Shown here one piece after another: positions 1-6,046 of a DNA stretch of 9,218 nt. A model generated the notes under the pieces. The model did no database searches. It was not told where the DNA came from and saw nothing but the letters and a program-made list of their open reading frames with translations. The translations under genes were made by a program, and so were the position numbers. How positions within the stretch are numbered: the first letter of the stretch is position 1; each line of letters begins with the position of its first letter. The stretch is from Geofilum sp964396555 (GTDB lineage: Bacteria > Bacteroidota > Bacteroidia > Bacteroidales > Marinilabiliaceae). The DNA lies in assembly GCA_964396555.1 (NCBI GenBank), contig CAYNFX010000075.1, positions 1 through 9,218 of the forward strand, written 5' to 3'.

Positions 1-111
1 CTTATTCTCATCCGGTGCCGTAAGCAACTCCGCCTTTGCCTCAAACAGAAACAAAGGTAAAAGCAGCATTACTATGCAAACAATACGAGATAATATCCTG
101 TTATCCTTCAT
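1..111 (-). CDS. N-terminal fragment of an unidentified exported protein
   Basis: An ATG at 109-111 (minus strand) opens a frame of exactly 37 codons that runs off the left window edge. The N-terminus has the form of a Sec signal peptide: positive charges (K2, R5, R9), a hydrophobic core at about residues 10-23 (IVCIVMLLLPLFLF) and a possible signal peptidase I site after A25-K26-A27. No lipobox cysteine follows, so it looks like a soluble periplasmic or outer-membrane protein and not a lipoprotein. A good Bacteroides-type promoter motif lies about 29 bases upstream of the ATG, and the preceding ABC transporter gene ends in a strong terminator, so this gene is probably transcribed on its own. 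The mature part visible is only about ten residues, so no family can be assigned. Confidence 0.7.
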   Translation of the reverse strand, partial: MKDNRILSRIVCIVMLLLPLFLFEAKAELLTAPDENK

Positions 112-139
112 AAAAACCCGGATTAACTACTCATTTATA

Positions 140-169
140 CAAACATAACGATAAAAAGTTTCCGACAAG
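140..169 (-). promoter_or_regulatory. Bacteroides-type promoter for the exported protein at 1-111
   Basis: On the minus strand the bases at 147-140 read TATGTTTG, a full match to the Bacteroides -7 consensus TAnnTTTG. CTTG at 169-166 lies 18 bases upstream and is a fair -33 element (consensus TTTG). The -7 box ends 28 bases before the ATG at 111, leaving room for a short leader. The consensus is established for Bacteroides; its use here is inferred. Confidence 0.55.
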
Positions 170-267
170 CGCAATAATCCCAATTTTTCAACGTTTCGTA
201 AGCTTTATTTAAAATCTGAAAAGGAGATTGCAGCAAGACATAAACTTGTAACCAGCAAAAAGCATGC

Positions 268-303
268 AAAAAAATAAAGCAGCGCCCACAGGGGCACTGC
301 TTT
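268..303 (-). terminator. Intrinsic terminator of the purB-ABC transporter unit
   Basis: Read on the minus strand, arms 303-292 and 287-276 form a 12-bp stem (AAAGCAGTGCCC with GGGCGCTGCTTT, one T-G wobble) around a CTGT loop. A U-rich tail (TATTTTTTT) follows. It lies about 40 bases past the ABC transporter stop codon and ends that transcript. Confidence 0.92.
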
Positions 304-344
304 TAAAATATTGTAATACCGAGATTTAGGCTAAGCCCAACAAA

Positions 345-2168
345 TTAATCTCTGATCTGAAGTGAATGCAGTTTTTTATACATACCTCCTTTTGAAAGCA
401 ATTCTTCATGAGTACCCGTCTCAACTATCTCACCTTCATGGAAGACGCAGATCATATCTGCATTTCTTACTGTCGACAGTCTGTGAGCAATAACAATTGA
501 AGTGCGGTTTGCCATCAGGTTTTCAAGGGCCTGCTGAACCAATAGCTCAGATTCCGTATCAAGAGCAGAAGTAGCTTCATCAAGGATCATAATAGGCGGA
601 TTGCGCAGCACAGCCCTTGCAATACTGATCCTCTGTCTCTGTCCACCAGAAAGTTTGCTTCCCCTATCCCCTATCACAGTGTCATAACCGTTATCAGTTT
701 CCATAATAAAATCATGGGCATTCGCAACCCTTGCAGCAGCAATTACCTGCTCCGGAGTGGCCGAATCGACACCAAAGGTTATGTTGTTATAAATACTATC
801 GTTGAAGAGAATTGGATCCTGGTTGACATTCCCCATAAGGTGGCGCAGGTCATACAACTTAAGGTCACGAATATCTGTGCCATCAATCATTATTGATCCC
901 TGCTGAATATCATAAAACCTTGCAAGCAAGTCAACGAAAGTTGACTTGCCACTACCCGACTGTCCAACGAGTGCCACAGACTTACCCTTGGGGATATGCA
1001 GACTTACATTCTTTAGAACAGGACGGTCGTTATATGCAAAAGTCACATTTTTGTACTCTACGCCATTGCTTAGGTTTGCAATGCTTTTAGCATTTGGAGC
1101 TTCCTTGATAGATACCTCGGCTTTTAGAATCTTCTCGATACGATCGTAGGCTGCCATACCCTTCTGGATATTAAACAAAGCCTGAGAGAATGCCTTAGCC
1201 GGGTTGATAATCAGGTAAAAGATACCAAGATATGCAAGAAAAGCTGCAGGCTCAAGTCCGCTATCCTGACTGAGAATAAGAGTACCGCCGTACCAAACAA
1301 CTATAACCACTACAATAGTACCAAGAAACTCACTTACAGGATGTGCCAGCTCGCGACGGCGCATCAGACGATTCATTATTGACTTGTAGTCATCTATTTC
1401 GCCACCAAAGCGCTTTTCCATACGCTTTTCAGCGTTGAAAGCTTTGATTATCCTGAGGCCAGAAAGGGTCTCCTCAAGTATTCCAAGTATAACACCCATT
1501 TTCTCCTGCCCCTTCATTGACTTCTTCTTCAATGAGCGTCCGATACGGCCAATGACCAAACCGGCCAAAGGAAGCAGAATTAATACGAACAGGGTTAGAT
1601 GCACACTGAAAATAAGCATCGTAACGAGGTATACCAGGATAAGCACAGGATTCTTGAGTGCCATGTCGAGTGACGACATCACAGAGTTTTCAACCTCCTG
1701 AACATCACCAGTGGACCGTGAAATGATATCGCCCTTCTTCTCAGCACTAAAAAAGCCCATGGGCAGAATCAAAATCTTGTCATAGATCTCCTTGCGCAGG
1801 TCCTTTACAACATTGTTGCGTAATCCCACACTAGTATATGAAGCCAGAAAGGTTGTTCCTGTTTTGAGCAGGGTACCAACTATCAGGAAAACACCTACAA
1901 ACAACAAGGCATAGCCTGGACCAAAAGAATCCTTATAATATGAGATATAGTAATAGAGATTGTTCTCAAGAGTTTTCATGTCCATTGCCATAGGCATCAA
2001 CTCGTACACCTGTTGATCCTGCATTAGGATAATCCTCAGCATCGGAATCATCAGGGCTATTGAAAAAACCGCAAAAAGAGCAGACAGCAGGTTATATGCA
2101 AAGTTTAGACCCACCAGATGCTTGTATGGCTTGACGTAACGCCACATTACATTTATAAAATCCTTCAT
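345..2168 (-). CDS. MsbA-like ABC exporter, fused permease and ATPase
   Basis: This is a 607-residue half-transporter of the type I ABC exporter fold, expected to act as a homodimer in the inner membrane and export a lipid, drug or other hydrophobic substrate. The N-terminal half has six likely membrane spans, roughly residues 18-46, 84-110, 172-189, 191-208, 281-300 and 308-325. The nucleotide-binding domain is complete: Walker A GQSGSGKST 402-410, Q-loop Q450, signature LSGGQ 506-510, Walker B IMILDE 526-531, D-loop SALD 534-537 and switch histidine H562. Length and layout fit MsbA and its many Bacteroidota paralogues. The start codon lies 36 bases after the purB stop, no promoter motif is seen between them, and a strong terminator follows, so it is probably the second gene of a purB transcript. 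Whether it is the lipid A flippase MsbA itself or a paralogue cannot be decided from sequence alone. Confidence 0.95.
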   Translation of the reverse strand: MKDFINVMWRYVKPYKHLVGLNFAYNLLSALFAVFSIALMIPMLRIILMQDQQVYELMPMAMDMKTLENNLYYYISYYKDSFGPGYALLFVGVFLIVGTLLKTGTTFLASYTSVGLRNNVVKDLRKEIYDKILILPMGFFSAEKKGDIISRSTGDVQEVENSVMSSLDMALKNPVLILVYLVTMLIFSVHLTLFVLILLPLAGLVIGRIGRSLKKKSMKGQEKMGVILGILEETLSGLRIIKAFNAEKRMEKRFGGEIDDYKSIMNRLMRRRELAHPVSEFLGTIVVVIVVWYGGTLILSQDSGLEPAAFLAYLGIFYLIINPAKAFSQALFNIQKGMAAYDRIEKILKAEVSIKEAPNAKSIANLSNGVEYKNVTFAYNDRPVLKNVSLHIPKGKSVALVGQSGSGKSTFVDLLARFYDIQQGSIMIDGTDIRDLKLYDLRHLMGNVNQDPILFNDSIYNNITFGVDSATPEQVIAAARVANAHDFIMETDNGYDTVIGDRGSKLSGGQRQRISIARAVLRNPPIMILDEATSALDTESELLVQQALENLMANRTSIVIAHRLSTVRNADMICVFHEGEIVETGTHEELLSKGGMYKKLHSLQIRD

Positions 2169-2204
2169 CTATTAGTTTAGTATAACTATTTATTGCTGCA
2201 AACT

Positions 2205-3560
2205 CTACAACAGGCTTATCCCGGTGTATGAAGACGGAGACAGCTTTCTAAGGTCGGCTTTTACTGGCTCAGTCACGTTTAGTCCATCGATAAAGCGCGC
2301 TATAGACTCACGTGTAATTGCCTCGTTTGTTCTTGTCAATTCTTTCAAAGCCTCATATGGATTGGGATACCCTTCGCGGCGCAGAATGGTCTGAATACCT
2401 TCAGCAACCACAGCCCAGTTTTCTTCAAGATCCCTGTCAATAGCATCCTTGTTGAGTAGAAGTTTTGACAGCCCCTTTTCTACAGACAGAATGGCTATAA
2501 TACTGTGGCTAATTGGAACACCAATATTTCTTAGTACAGTAGAATCTGTAAGATCGCGCTGAAGTCTTGATACCGGCAATTTAGTAGCAAGGTGCTCAAA
2601 CACAGCATTAGCAAGGCCAAGGTTGCCCTCAGCATTTTCGAAGTCTATCGGGTTAACCTTATGTGGCATGGCGCTGGAACCAACCTCACCCTTTTTGATC
2701 TTTTGCTTAAAATATTCCATCATGATATAAGTCCACATATCACGGCTGAGGTCAAGCAAAATCGTGTTAATTCTCTTCAAACCGTCAAACAAAGCAGACA
2801 GATTATCATAGTTGCTAATCTGGGTGGTATAGCGTTCCCTTTTTATCTTCAGTTTGCTTTCAAGGAAAATATTAGCAAACCCATCCCAGTCAATAGTTGG
2901 ATACCCGGCATTATGGGCGTTGAAGTTTCCTGTTGCACCACCAAACTTACCAGAAACAGGCACAGCCTTTAACAGTGCAAGCTGGGCACGGAGTCTTTCA
3001 ACAAAAACCTTAATCTCCTTACCAAGGCGGGTCGGAGATGCTGGTTGACCATGAGTCCTGGCAAGCATAGCAATATCCTTCCATTCGGTTGCAAACGAAT
3101 CAAGGTGTGAGATCAAACACTCCAATACCGGGTAATAAGCCTCATCCAGTGCATCCCTCAGTGAAGCAGGCACTGCAGTATTATTAATATCCTGAGAGGT
3201 CAGACCGAAGTGAATAAACTCCTTAAATTGATGCAGCGAAAGCGCATCAAATTTTTCCTTTATAAAGTACTCAACAGCCTTTACGTCGTGGTTTGTTACC
3301 GACTCTATGCTCTTAATCTTTTCAGCATCCTGCAGGGAAAAGCCCTCATATATCTTCCTTAAAGCCGGAAACAGGTTTTTATCAAACCCTTTAAGCTGAG
3401 GCAGTGGCAGTTCACAAAGTGCAATAAAATACTCTATCTCGACCAATACACGATAACGTATCAGTCCAAATTCTGAAAAGAATTTCGCAAGGCCTTCGGC
3501 CTTGCTTCTATATCTGCCGTCGATCGGCGAAATGGCTGTAAGTGATTGAAATTCGGGCAT
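2205..3560 (-). CDS. purB: Adenylosuccinate lyase
   Basis: PurB acts twice in purine synthesis in the cytoplasm. It splits SAICAR to AICAR plus fumarate, and adenylosuccinate to AMP plus fumarate. The 451-residue length and motifs match the E. coli-type branch of the aspartase/fumarase superfamily. Visible conserved blocks are TSQDINNT 121-128, ARTHGQPASPTRLGKE 167-182 with the catalytic histidine expected at H170, and the superfamily signature GSSAMPHKVNP 294-304, whose flexible-loop serine (S295 or S296) is the expected general base. The ATG at 3560 gives the usual N-terminus (SLTAISPIDGRY). No catalytic position looks lost. A -7-type promoter motif lies just upstream, divergent from the NfeD-family gene. 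The ABC exporter follows 36 bases downstream. Confidence 0.97.
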   Translation of the reverse strand: MPEFQSLTAISPIDGRYRSKAEGLAKFFSEFGLIRYRVLVEIEYFIALCELPLPQLKGFDKNLFPALRKIYEGFSLQDAEKIKSIESVTNHDVKAVEYFIKEKFDALSLHQFKEFIHFGLTSQDINNTAVPASLRDALDEAYYPVLECLISHLDSFATEWKDIAMLARTHGQPASPTRLGKEIKVFVERLRAQLALLKAVPVSGKFGGATGNFNAHNAGYPTIDWDGFANIFLESKLKIKRERYTTQISNYDNLSALFDGLKRINTILLDLSRDMWTYIMMEYFKQKIKKGEVGSSAMPHKVNPIDFENAEGNLGLANAVFEHLATKLPVSRLQRDLTDSTVLRNIGVPISHSIIAILSVEKGLSKLLLNKDAIDRDLEENWAVVAEGIQTILRREGYPNPYEALKELTRTNEAITRESIARFIDGLNVTEPVKADLRKLSPSSYTGISLL

Positions 3561-3585
3561 AAGAAAAGATTATCATCCAAAATGG

Positions 3586-3621
3586 CAAATGTAGTAAAAA
3601 GCACCGTATTACAGAAGCAAA
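3586..3621 (-). promoter_or_regulatory. Bacteroides-type promoter for purB
   Basis: The minus strand reads TACATTTG at 3593-3586, a full match to TAnnTTTG. TTTG at 3621-3618 could be the -33 element, but the 24-base gap is a little long. The -7 box ends 25 bases before the purB ATG. Activity is inferred from the motif and its position. Confidence 0.5.
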
Positions 3622-3637
3622 GATTCCATAAATTGGC

Positions 3638-3645
3638 TATTTTTG
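3638..3645 (+). promoter_or_regulatory. Bacteroides-type -7 element for the NfeD-family gene
   Basis: TATTTTTG matches TAnnTTTG fully and ends 21 bases before the ATG at 3667. No convincing -33 TTTG lies at the right distance upstream. If the element is used, the in-frame TTG at 3643 falls inside the promoter and cannot be the translation start. Confidence 0.4.
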
Positions 3646-3666
3646 GCTAATAAACACCTTGCAACT

Positions 3667-5073
3667 ATGAAGATCCCAAAACTTATCCTTACGGCCTTGT
3701 CATTAATCATTGCCGCTGGCACTATGGCAGCTTCCGACGATACGACATCAGTCGTGTACAGGCTTCCCATTTTCAGCAATATCAACAGCACAACATGGAT
3801 TTACACCCAACGTGGATTTGAAGCAGCTGAAGAGATCAATGCCGATGCCATCATTGTACACCTCAACACATACGGAGGTGAAGTAGTCTTTGCGGACTCC
3901 ATTCGCACAAAGATTCTTAATAGCCGGATCCCTGTCTATATCTTTATAGACAACAATGCAGCCAGTGCCGGAGCTTTGATTTCCATTGCTGCAAAGAAAA
4001 TATACATGCGCCCCGGTTCAAATATCGGTGCCGCAACAGTAGTTGATGCCACCGGAGAGGCAGCACCCGACAAGTATCAGTCCTACATGCGGGCAACGAT
4101 ACGTGCCACAGCGGAAGCTCATGGCATGGATACAATCATATCTGGCAACGATACGATTGTAAAATGGAAACGCGATCCAAGGATAGCAGAAGCCATGGTT
4201 GACGAAAGAGTGATAATTCCCGGAATATCCGAGGAAGGCAGGGTGCTGACTTTTACAGCAAAGGAGGCCTTAGAGAACGGATACTGCGACGCCATAGTAA
4301 GCAGCATTGATGAAGTAAAGGAACAAATTGGACTCGCTGATGCAGAAGTTATCTCCTTCAGGCCGTCATTTTTCGATAATATAAAAGGCTTCCTGACAAG
4401 TCCGGTACTTAGCGGGATTCTCATTCTGCTTATCATTGGCGGTATTTATTTCGAGATGCAATCACCAGGTATTGGTTTCCCGCTTATAGTTGCAATATGT
4501 GCTGCAGTACTGTACTTTGCCCCCCTCTACCTTGATGGGCTGGCAGCAAACTGGGAAATACTTATCTTTATTATCGGGATAGCTCTTATTGCGCTGGAGG
4601 TCTTTGTGATTCCTGGCTTCGGAGTGGCAGGTATTACTGGTATTATACTAACTGTGACGGGACTTACATTAAGTCTTGTCGACAATGTAGTATTCGATTT
4701 TTCGGGAGTACACCCTGAGAAATTCTTTACTGCACTCCTTACTGTAATATTAGCACTTGCAGGAGGAGTAGTTTTGGCAATATATTTGAGCAATAAACTA
4801 ATAGGAACAAAGTCAGGCCCCTTTAGCCGTATTGCACTTCATACATCGCAGGAGATTGACAAGGGTTATGTCAGTGTGGACACAAGCGTCGCATCGATGG
4901 TAGGGAAAACAGGAGAAGCTGTTACCGACCTAAGACCTGCAGGCACTATAATAATAGACGGGGAATTGTACGATGCACGTGCTATCGAGGGCTTTATTGA
5001 GAAGGGCAAAAAGGTGAAAGCTATTAATTATCAGTATGGGCAGCTGAATGTCCGTCGTGTTCCGAACCAGTAA
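3667..5073 (+). CDS. nfeD: NfeD-family membrane serine protease (ClpP-class)
   Basis: The protein has 468 residues in the full-length NfeD layout. A signal sequence or first membrane anchor (about 1-22) is followed by a ClpP-fold protease domain (about 28-225), several membrane spans (about 247-264, 270-288, 297-316, 320-338 and 354-375) and a C-terminal OB-fold-like NfeD domain (about 408-465). The catalytic serine should be S100 in NNAASAGALIS, and the lysine partner probably K136 in PDKYQSYMRA, by analogy with the Ser-Lys dyad of Pyrococcus PH1510. The family is linked to cleavage and quality control of stomatin- or flotillin-like membrane proteins; the substrate here is unknown. I chose the ATG at 3667 over the in-frame TTG at 3643 because it starts the signal sequence cleanly and the TTG overlaps a -7 promoter motif. 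No floA/stomatin-type gene is next to it in the window. Confidence 0.92.
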   Translation: MKIPKLILTALSLIIAAGTMAASDDTTSVVYRLPIFSNINSTTWIYTQRGFEAAEEINADAIIVHLNTYGGEVVFADSIRTKILNSRIPVYIFIDNNAASAGALISIAAKKIYMRPGSNIGAATVVDATGEAAPDKYQSYMRATIRATAEAHGMDTIISGNDTIVKWKRDPRIAEAMVDERVIIPGISEEGRVLTFTAKEALENGYCDAIVSSIDEVKEQIGLADAEVISFRPSFFDNIKGFLTSPVLSGILILLIIGGIYFEMQSPGIGFPLIVAICAAVLYFAPLYLDGLAANWEILIFIIGIALIALEVFVIPGFGVAGITGIILTVTGLTLSLVDNVVFDFSGVHPEKFFTALLTVILALAGGVVLAIYLSNKLIGTKSGPFSRIALHTSQEIDKGYVSVDTSVASMVGKTGEAVTDLRPAGTIIIDGELYDARAIEGFIEKGKKVKAINYQYGQLNVRRVPNQ

Positions 5074-5214
5074 AAACAATCTTATTATTTCCTGGACACA
5101 AACCCTTTATGATGTAAAATAAAATTTAATGCCCTTGTGGCTATGAAATTCAAAATTTTGTATTTTTCAGGCGTTAATAATCTGTGTTTTTAACTTAATA
5201 AAATTGCGTTAACA

Positions 5215-5427
5215 ATGAAAGGAAAGAAGCTTCCCAAGAGAAATTCCGGGATGTATGAAGACGAAGCGTCTTTTAGCCAATCGGGGGTAAAGCTAGGTAA
5301 ACAAAGGCGTTCCAAGAAGCCATCCATTTATGATGAAATGGACGAAGTTGATGATCTTGAATTTGAAAGCAGGGATTACAGCAGTGTCGATGATCTATAT
5401 GAAAACGATGAAGAGTTCGATGACTAA
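5215..5427 (+). CDS. Small charge-polarised protein of unknown function (70 aa)
   Basis: I do not recognise this family. The protein has no signal peptide or membrane segment and is probably cytoplasmic. Its first 36 residues hold 11 Lys/Arg and almost no acid beyond a short EDE. The remaining 34 residues hold 17 Asp/Glu and one Arg, in runs such as DEVDD and ENDEEFDD. Several aromatic residues (Y14, Y39, Y55, Y62) are spread through a chain that looks largely disordered. The frame opens at an ATG after a 141-base AT-rich gap and is followed within about 30 bases by a strong palindromic terminator, so it looks like a real, independently transcribed gene. The gap holds only a weak -7-like site (TATTTTTC near 5161). 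The polarity could suit binding of nucleic acid or a basic protein, but this is speculation. Confidence 0.72.
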   Translation: MKGKKLPKRNSGMYEDEASFSQSGVKLGKQRRSKKPSIYDEMDEVDDLEFESRDYSSVDDLYENDEEFDD

Positions 5428-5458
5428 GAATAAATAGACAAAAATTCAACGAAAGAGG

Positions 5459-5496
5459 CAGGCAGTTAAACCAGGTTTAACTGCCTGTTATATTTT
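5459..5496 (+). terminator. Intrinsic terminator after the 70-aa gene
   Basis: A perfect 14-bp inverted repeat (arms 5459-5472 and 5474-5487) surrounds a single central base; in RNA the loop would open to about five bases (CCAGG). A U-rich tail (TTATATTTT) follows. It separates the 70-residue gene from the metal-related cluster downstream. The opposite strand has only a weak T-tract. Confidence 0.88.
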
Positions 5497-5522
5497 CACC
5501 TTAACCCCGTATTAACAGATAT

Positions 5523-5561
5523 GTTGCAACGATTAATTTGATTTTTTACTATTATTGCAAC
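5523..5561 (+). promoter_or_regulatory. Candidate operator region: TTGCAAC direct repeats before the metal-related cluster
   Basis: TTGCAAC occurs at 5524-5530, inside the 8-bp palindrome GTTGCAAC, and again at 5555-5561, directly against the ATG at 5562. The spacing is 31 bases, close to three helical turns. Between them lies TAATTTG (5534-5540), one base short of the Bacteroides -7 consensus, with no clear -33 element. The arrangement resembles an operator flanking a promoter, but the motif is short and may be chance. Confidence 0.25.
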
Positions 5562-5987
5562 ATGAGACTACATACAAGGTCCATATTATCTGTATTAGTG
5601 TTGCTCACCTTTATTCCGGCAACCATTGGTTATGCTTTTTTCAAGCATAGCTGTAGTGGATGCCATTATTCGAAGGTGGCAACAGCACTTGCAGTGCTGT
5701 TGCATACTGAGGATGATCATGAGTGCTATTGCGTGGAGGACTGCGAAAGTGAAGACCACGAGCATGGCTGCGATCTGGACCTCAAAAAGATTGAACTCCC
5801 CTACACTTCAGAAGATGATTACATAAAAGTAGTCGTACCTTTTAATTCGATTGATGATGCCATCTTCGCCTCACTCTATAACCTTTCAGGAGAATACTGT
5901 GACTATACATCAATAGGCGATCAGCGGCGGGCCTTTCCAATAAGTGGCCAGAGTCTGCTGGTAAAAAACTGCGTTTTCAGATTATGA
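5562..5987 (+). CDS. Small secreted Cys/His-rich protein, first gene of the metal-related cluster
   Basis: The 141-residue product starts with a likely signal peptide (about 1-24, ending TIGYA). The mature part holds eight cysteines (31, 34, 55, 57, 61, 70, 113, 137) and a cluster of histidines (29, 35, 48, 53, 66, 68) arranged as HSCSGCHY 29-36 and an acidic ECYCVEDC...HEHGC block 54-70. The C-terminus is a hydrophobic SGQSLLVKNCVFRL segment. From memory this resembles a Bacteroidota group of small secreted proteins, called HYC_CC_PP in NCBI annotation, often found beside TonB-dependent receptors. This copy lacks the paired CC and PP motifs, so it would be a divergent member. I chose the ATG at 5562 over the in-frame TTG at 5538, which would put charge-free residues before a normal signal sequence. 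It is the first gene before the receptor (59-base gap). Periplasmic metal binding is inferred from composition only. Confidence 0.8.
   Translation: MRLHTRSILSVLVLLTFIPATIGYAFFKHSCSGCHYSKVATALAVLLHTEDDHECYCVEDCESEDHEHGCDLDLKKIELPYTSEDDYIKVVVPFNSIDDAIFASLYNLSGEYCDYTSIGDQRRAFPISGQSLLVKNCVFRL
5679..5703 (+). repeat. Perfect inverted repeat inside the Cys/His-rich gene
   Basis: GCAACAGCACT at 5679-5689 and AGTGCTGTTGC at 5693-5703 are exact reverse complements around a three-base TGC spacer. In mRNA this is an 11-bp hairpin about 120 bases after the start codon, in codons for KVATALAVLLH. No U-tract follows, so it is not an ordinary terminator. Confidence 0.7.
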
Positions 5988-6046
5988 TGTACACCCGTTT
6001 GACCAATCAGGCATGCGAGTGTTTAACGTCATAATAATTGAAAACC

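Noticed and set aside
2592..2972. 126-codon plus-strand frame inside purB
   Set aside because: It is antisense to conserved PurB motifs, with no independent support.
3643..3666. Upstream TTG start extending the NfeD-family protein by eight residues
   Set aside because: The extension overlaps a -7 promoter motif and puts polar residues before a normal signal sequence; the ATG at 3667 is better.
5151..5160. AT-rich palindrome CAAAATTTTG between the NfeD-family gene and the 70-residue gene
   Set aside because: Ten-base AT palindromes are expected by chance in AT-rich intergenic DNA; nothing else marks it as an operator.
5074..5214. Possible terminator after the NfeD-family gene
   Set aside because: No stem longer than a few base pairs with a T-tract was found, so read-through into the 70-residue gene is possible.
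5538..5561. Upstream TTG start extending the Cys/His-rich protein
   Set aside because: The ATG at 5562 begins a standard signal peptide; the extra residues (IFYYYCN) come from AT-rich leader sequence.
6038..6046. Upstream TTG start for the TonB receptor
   Set aside because: It adds only three residues, and the ATG at 6047 begins a normal signal peptide.
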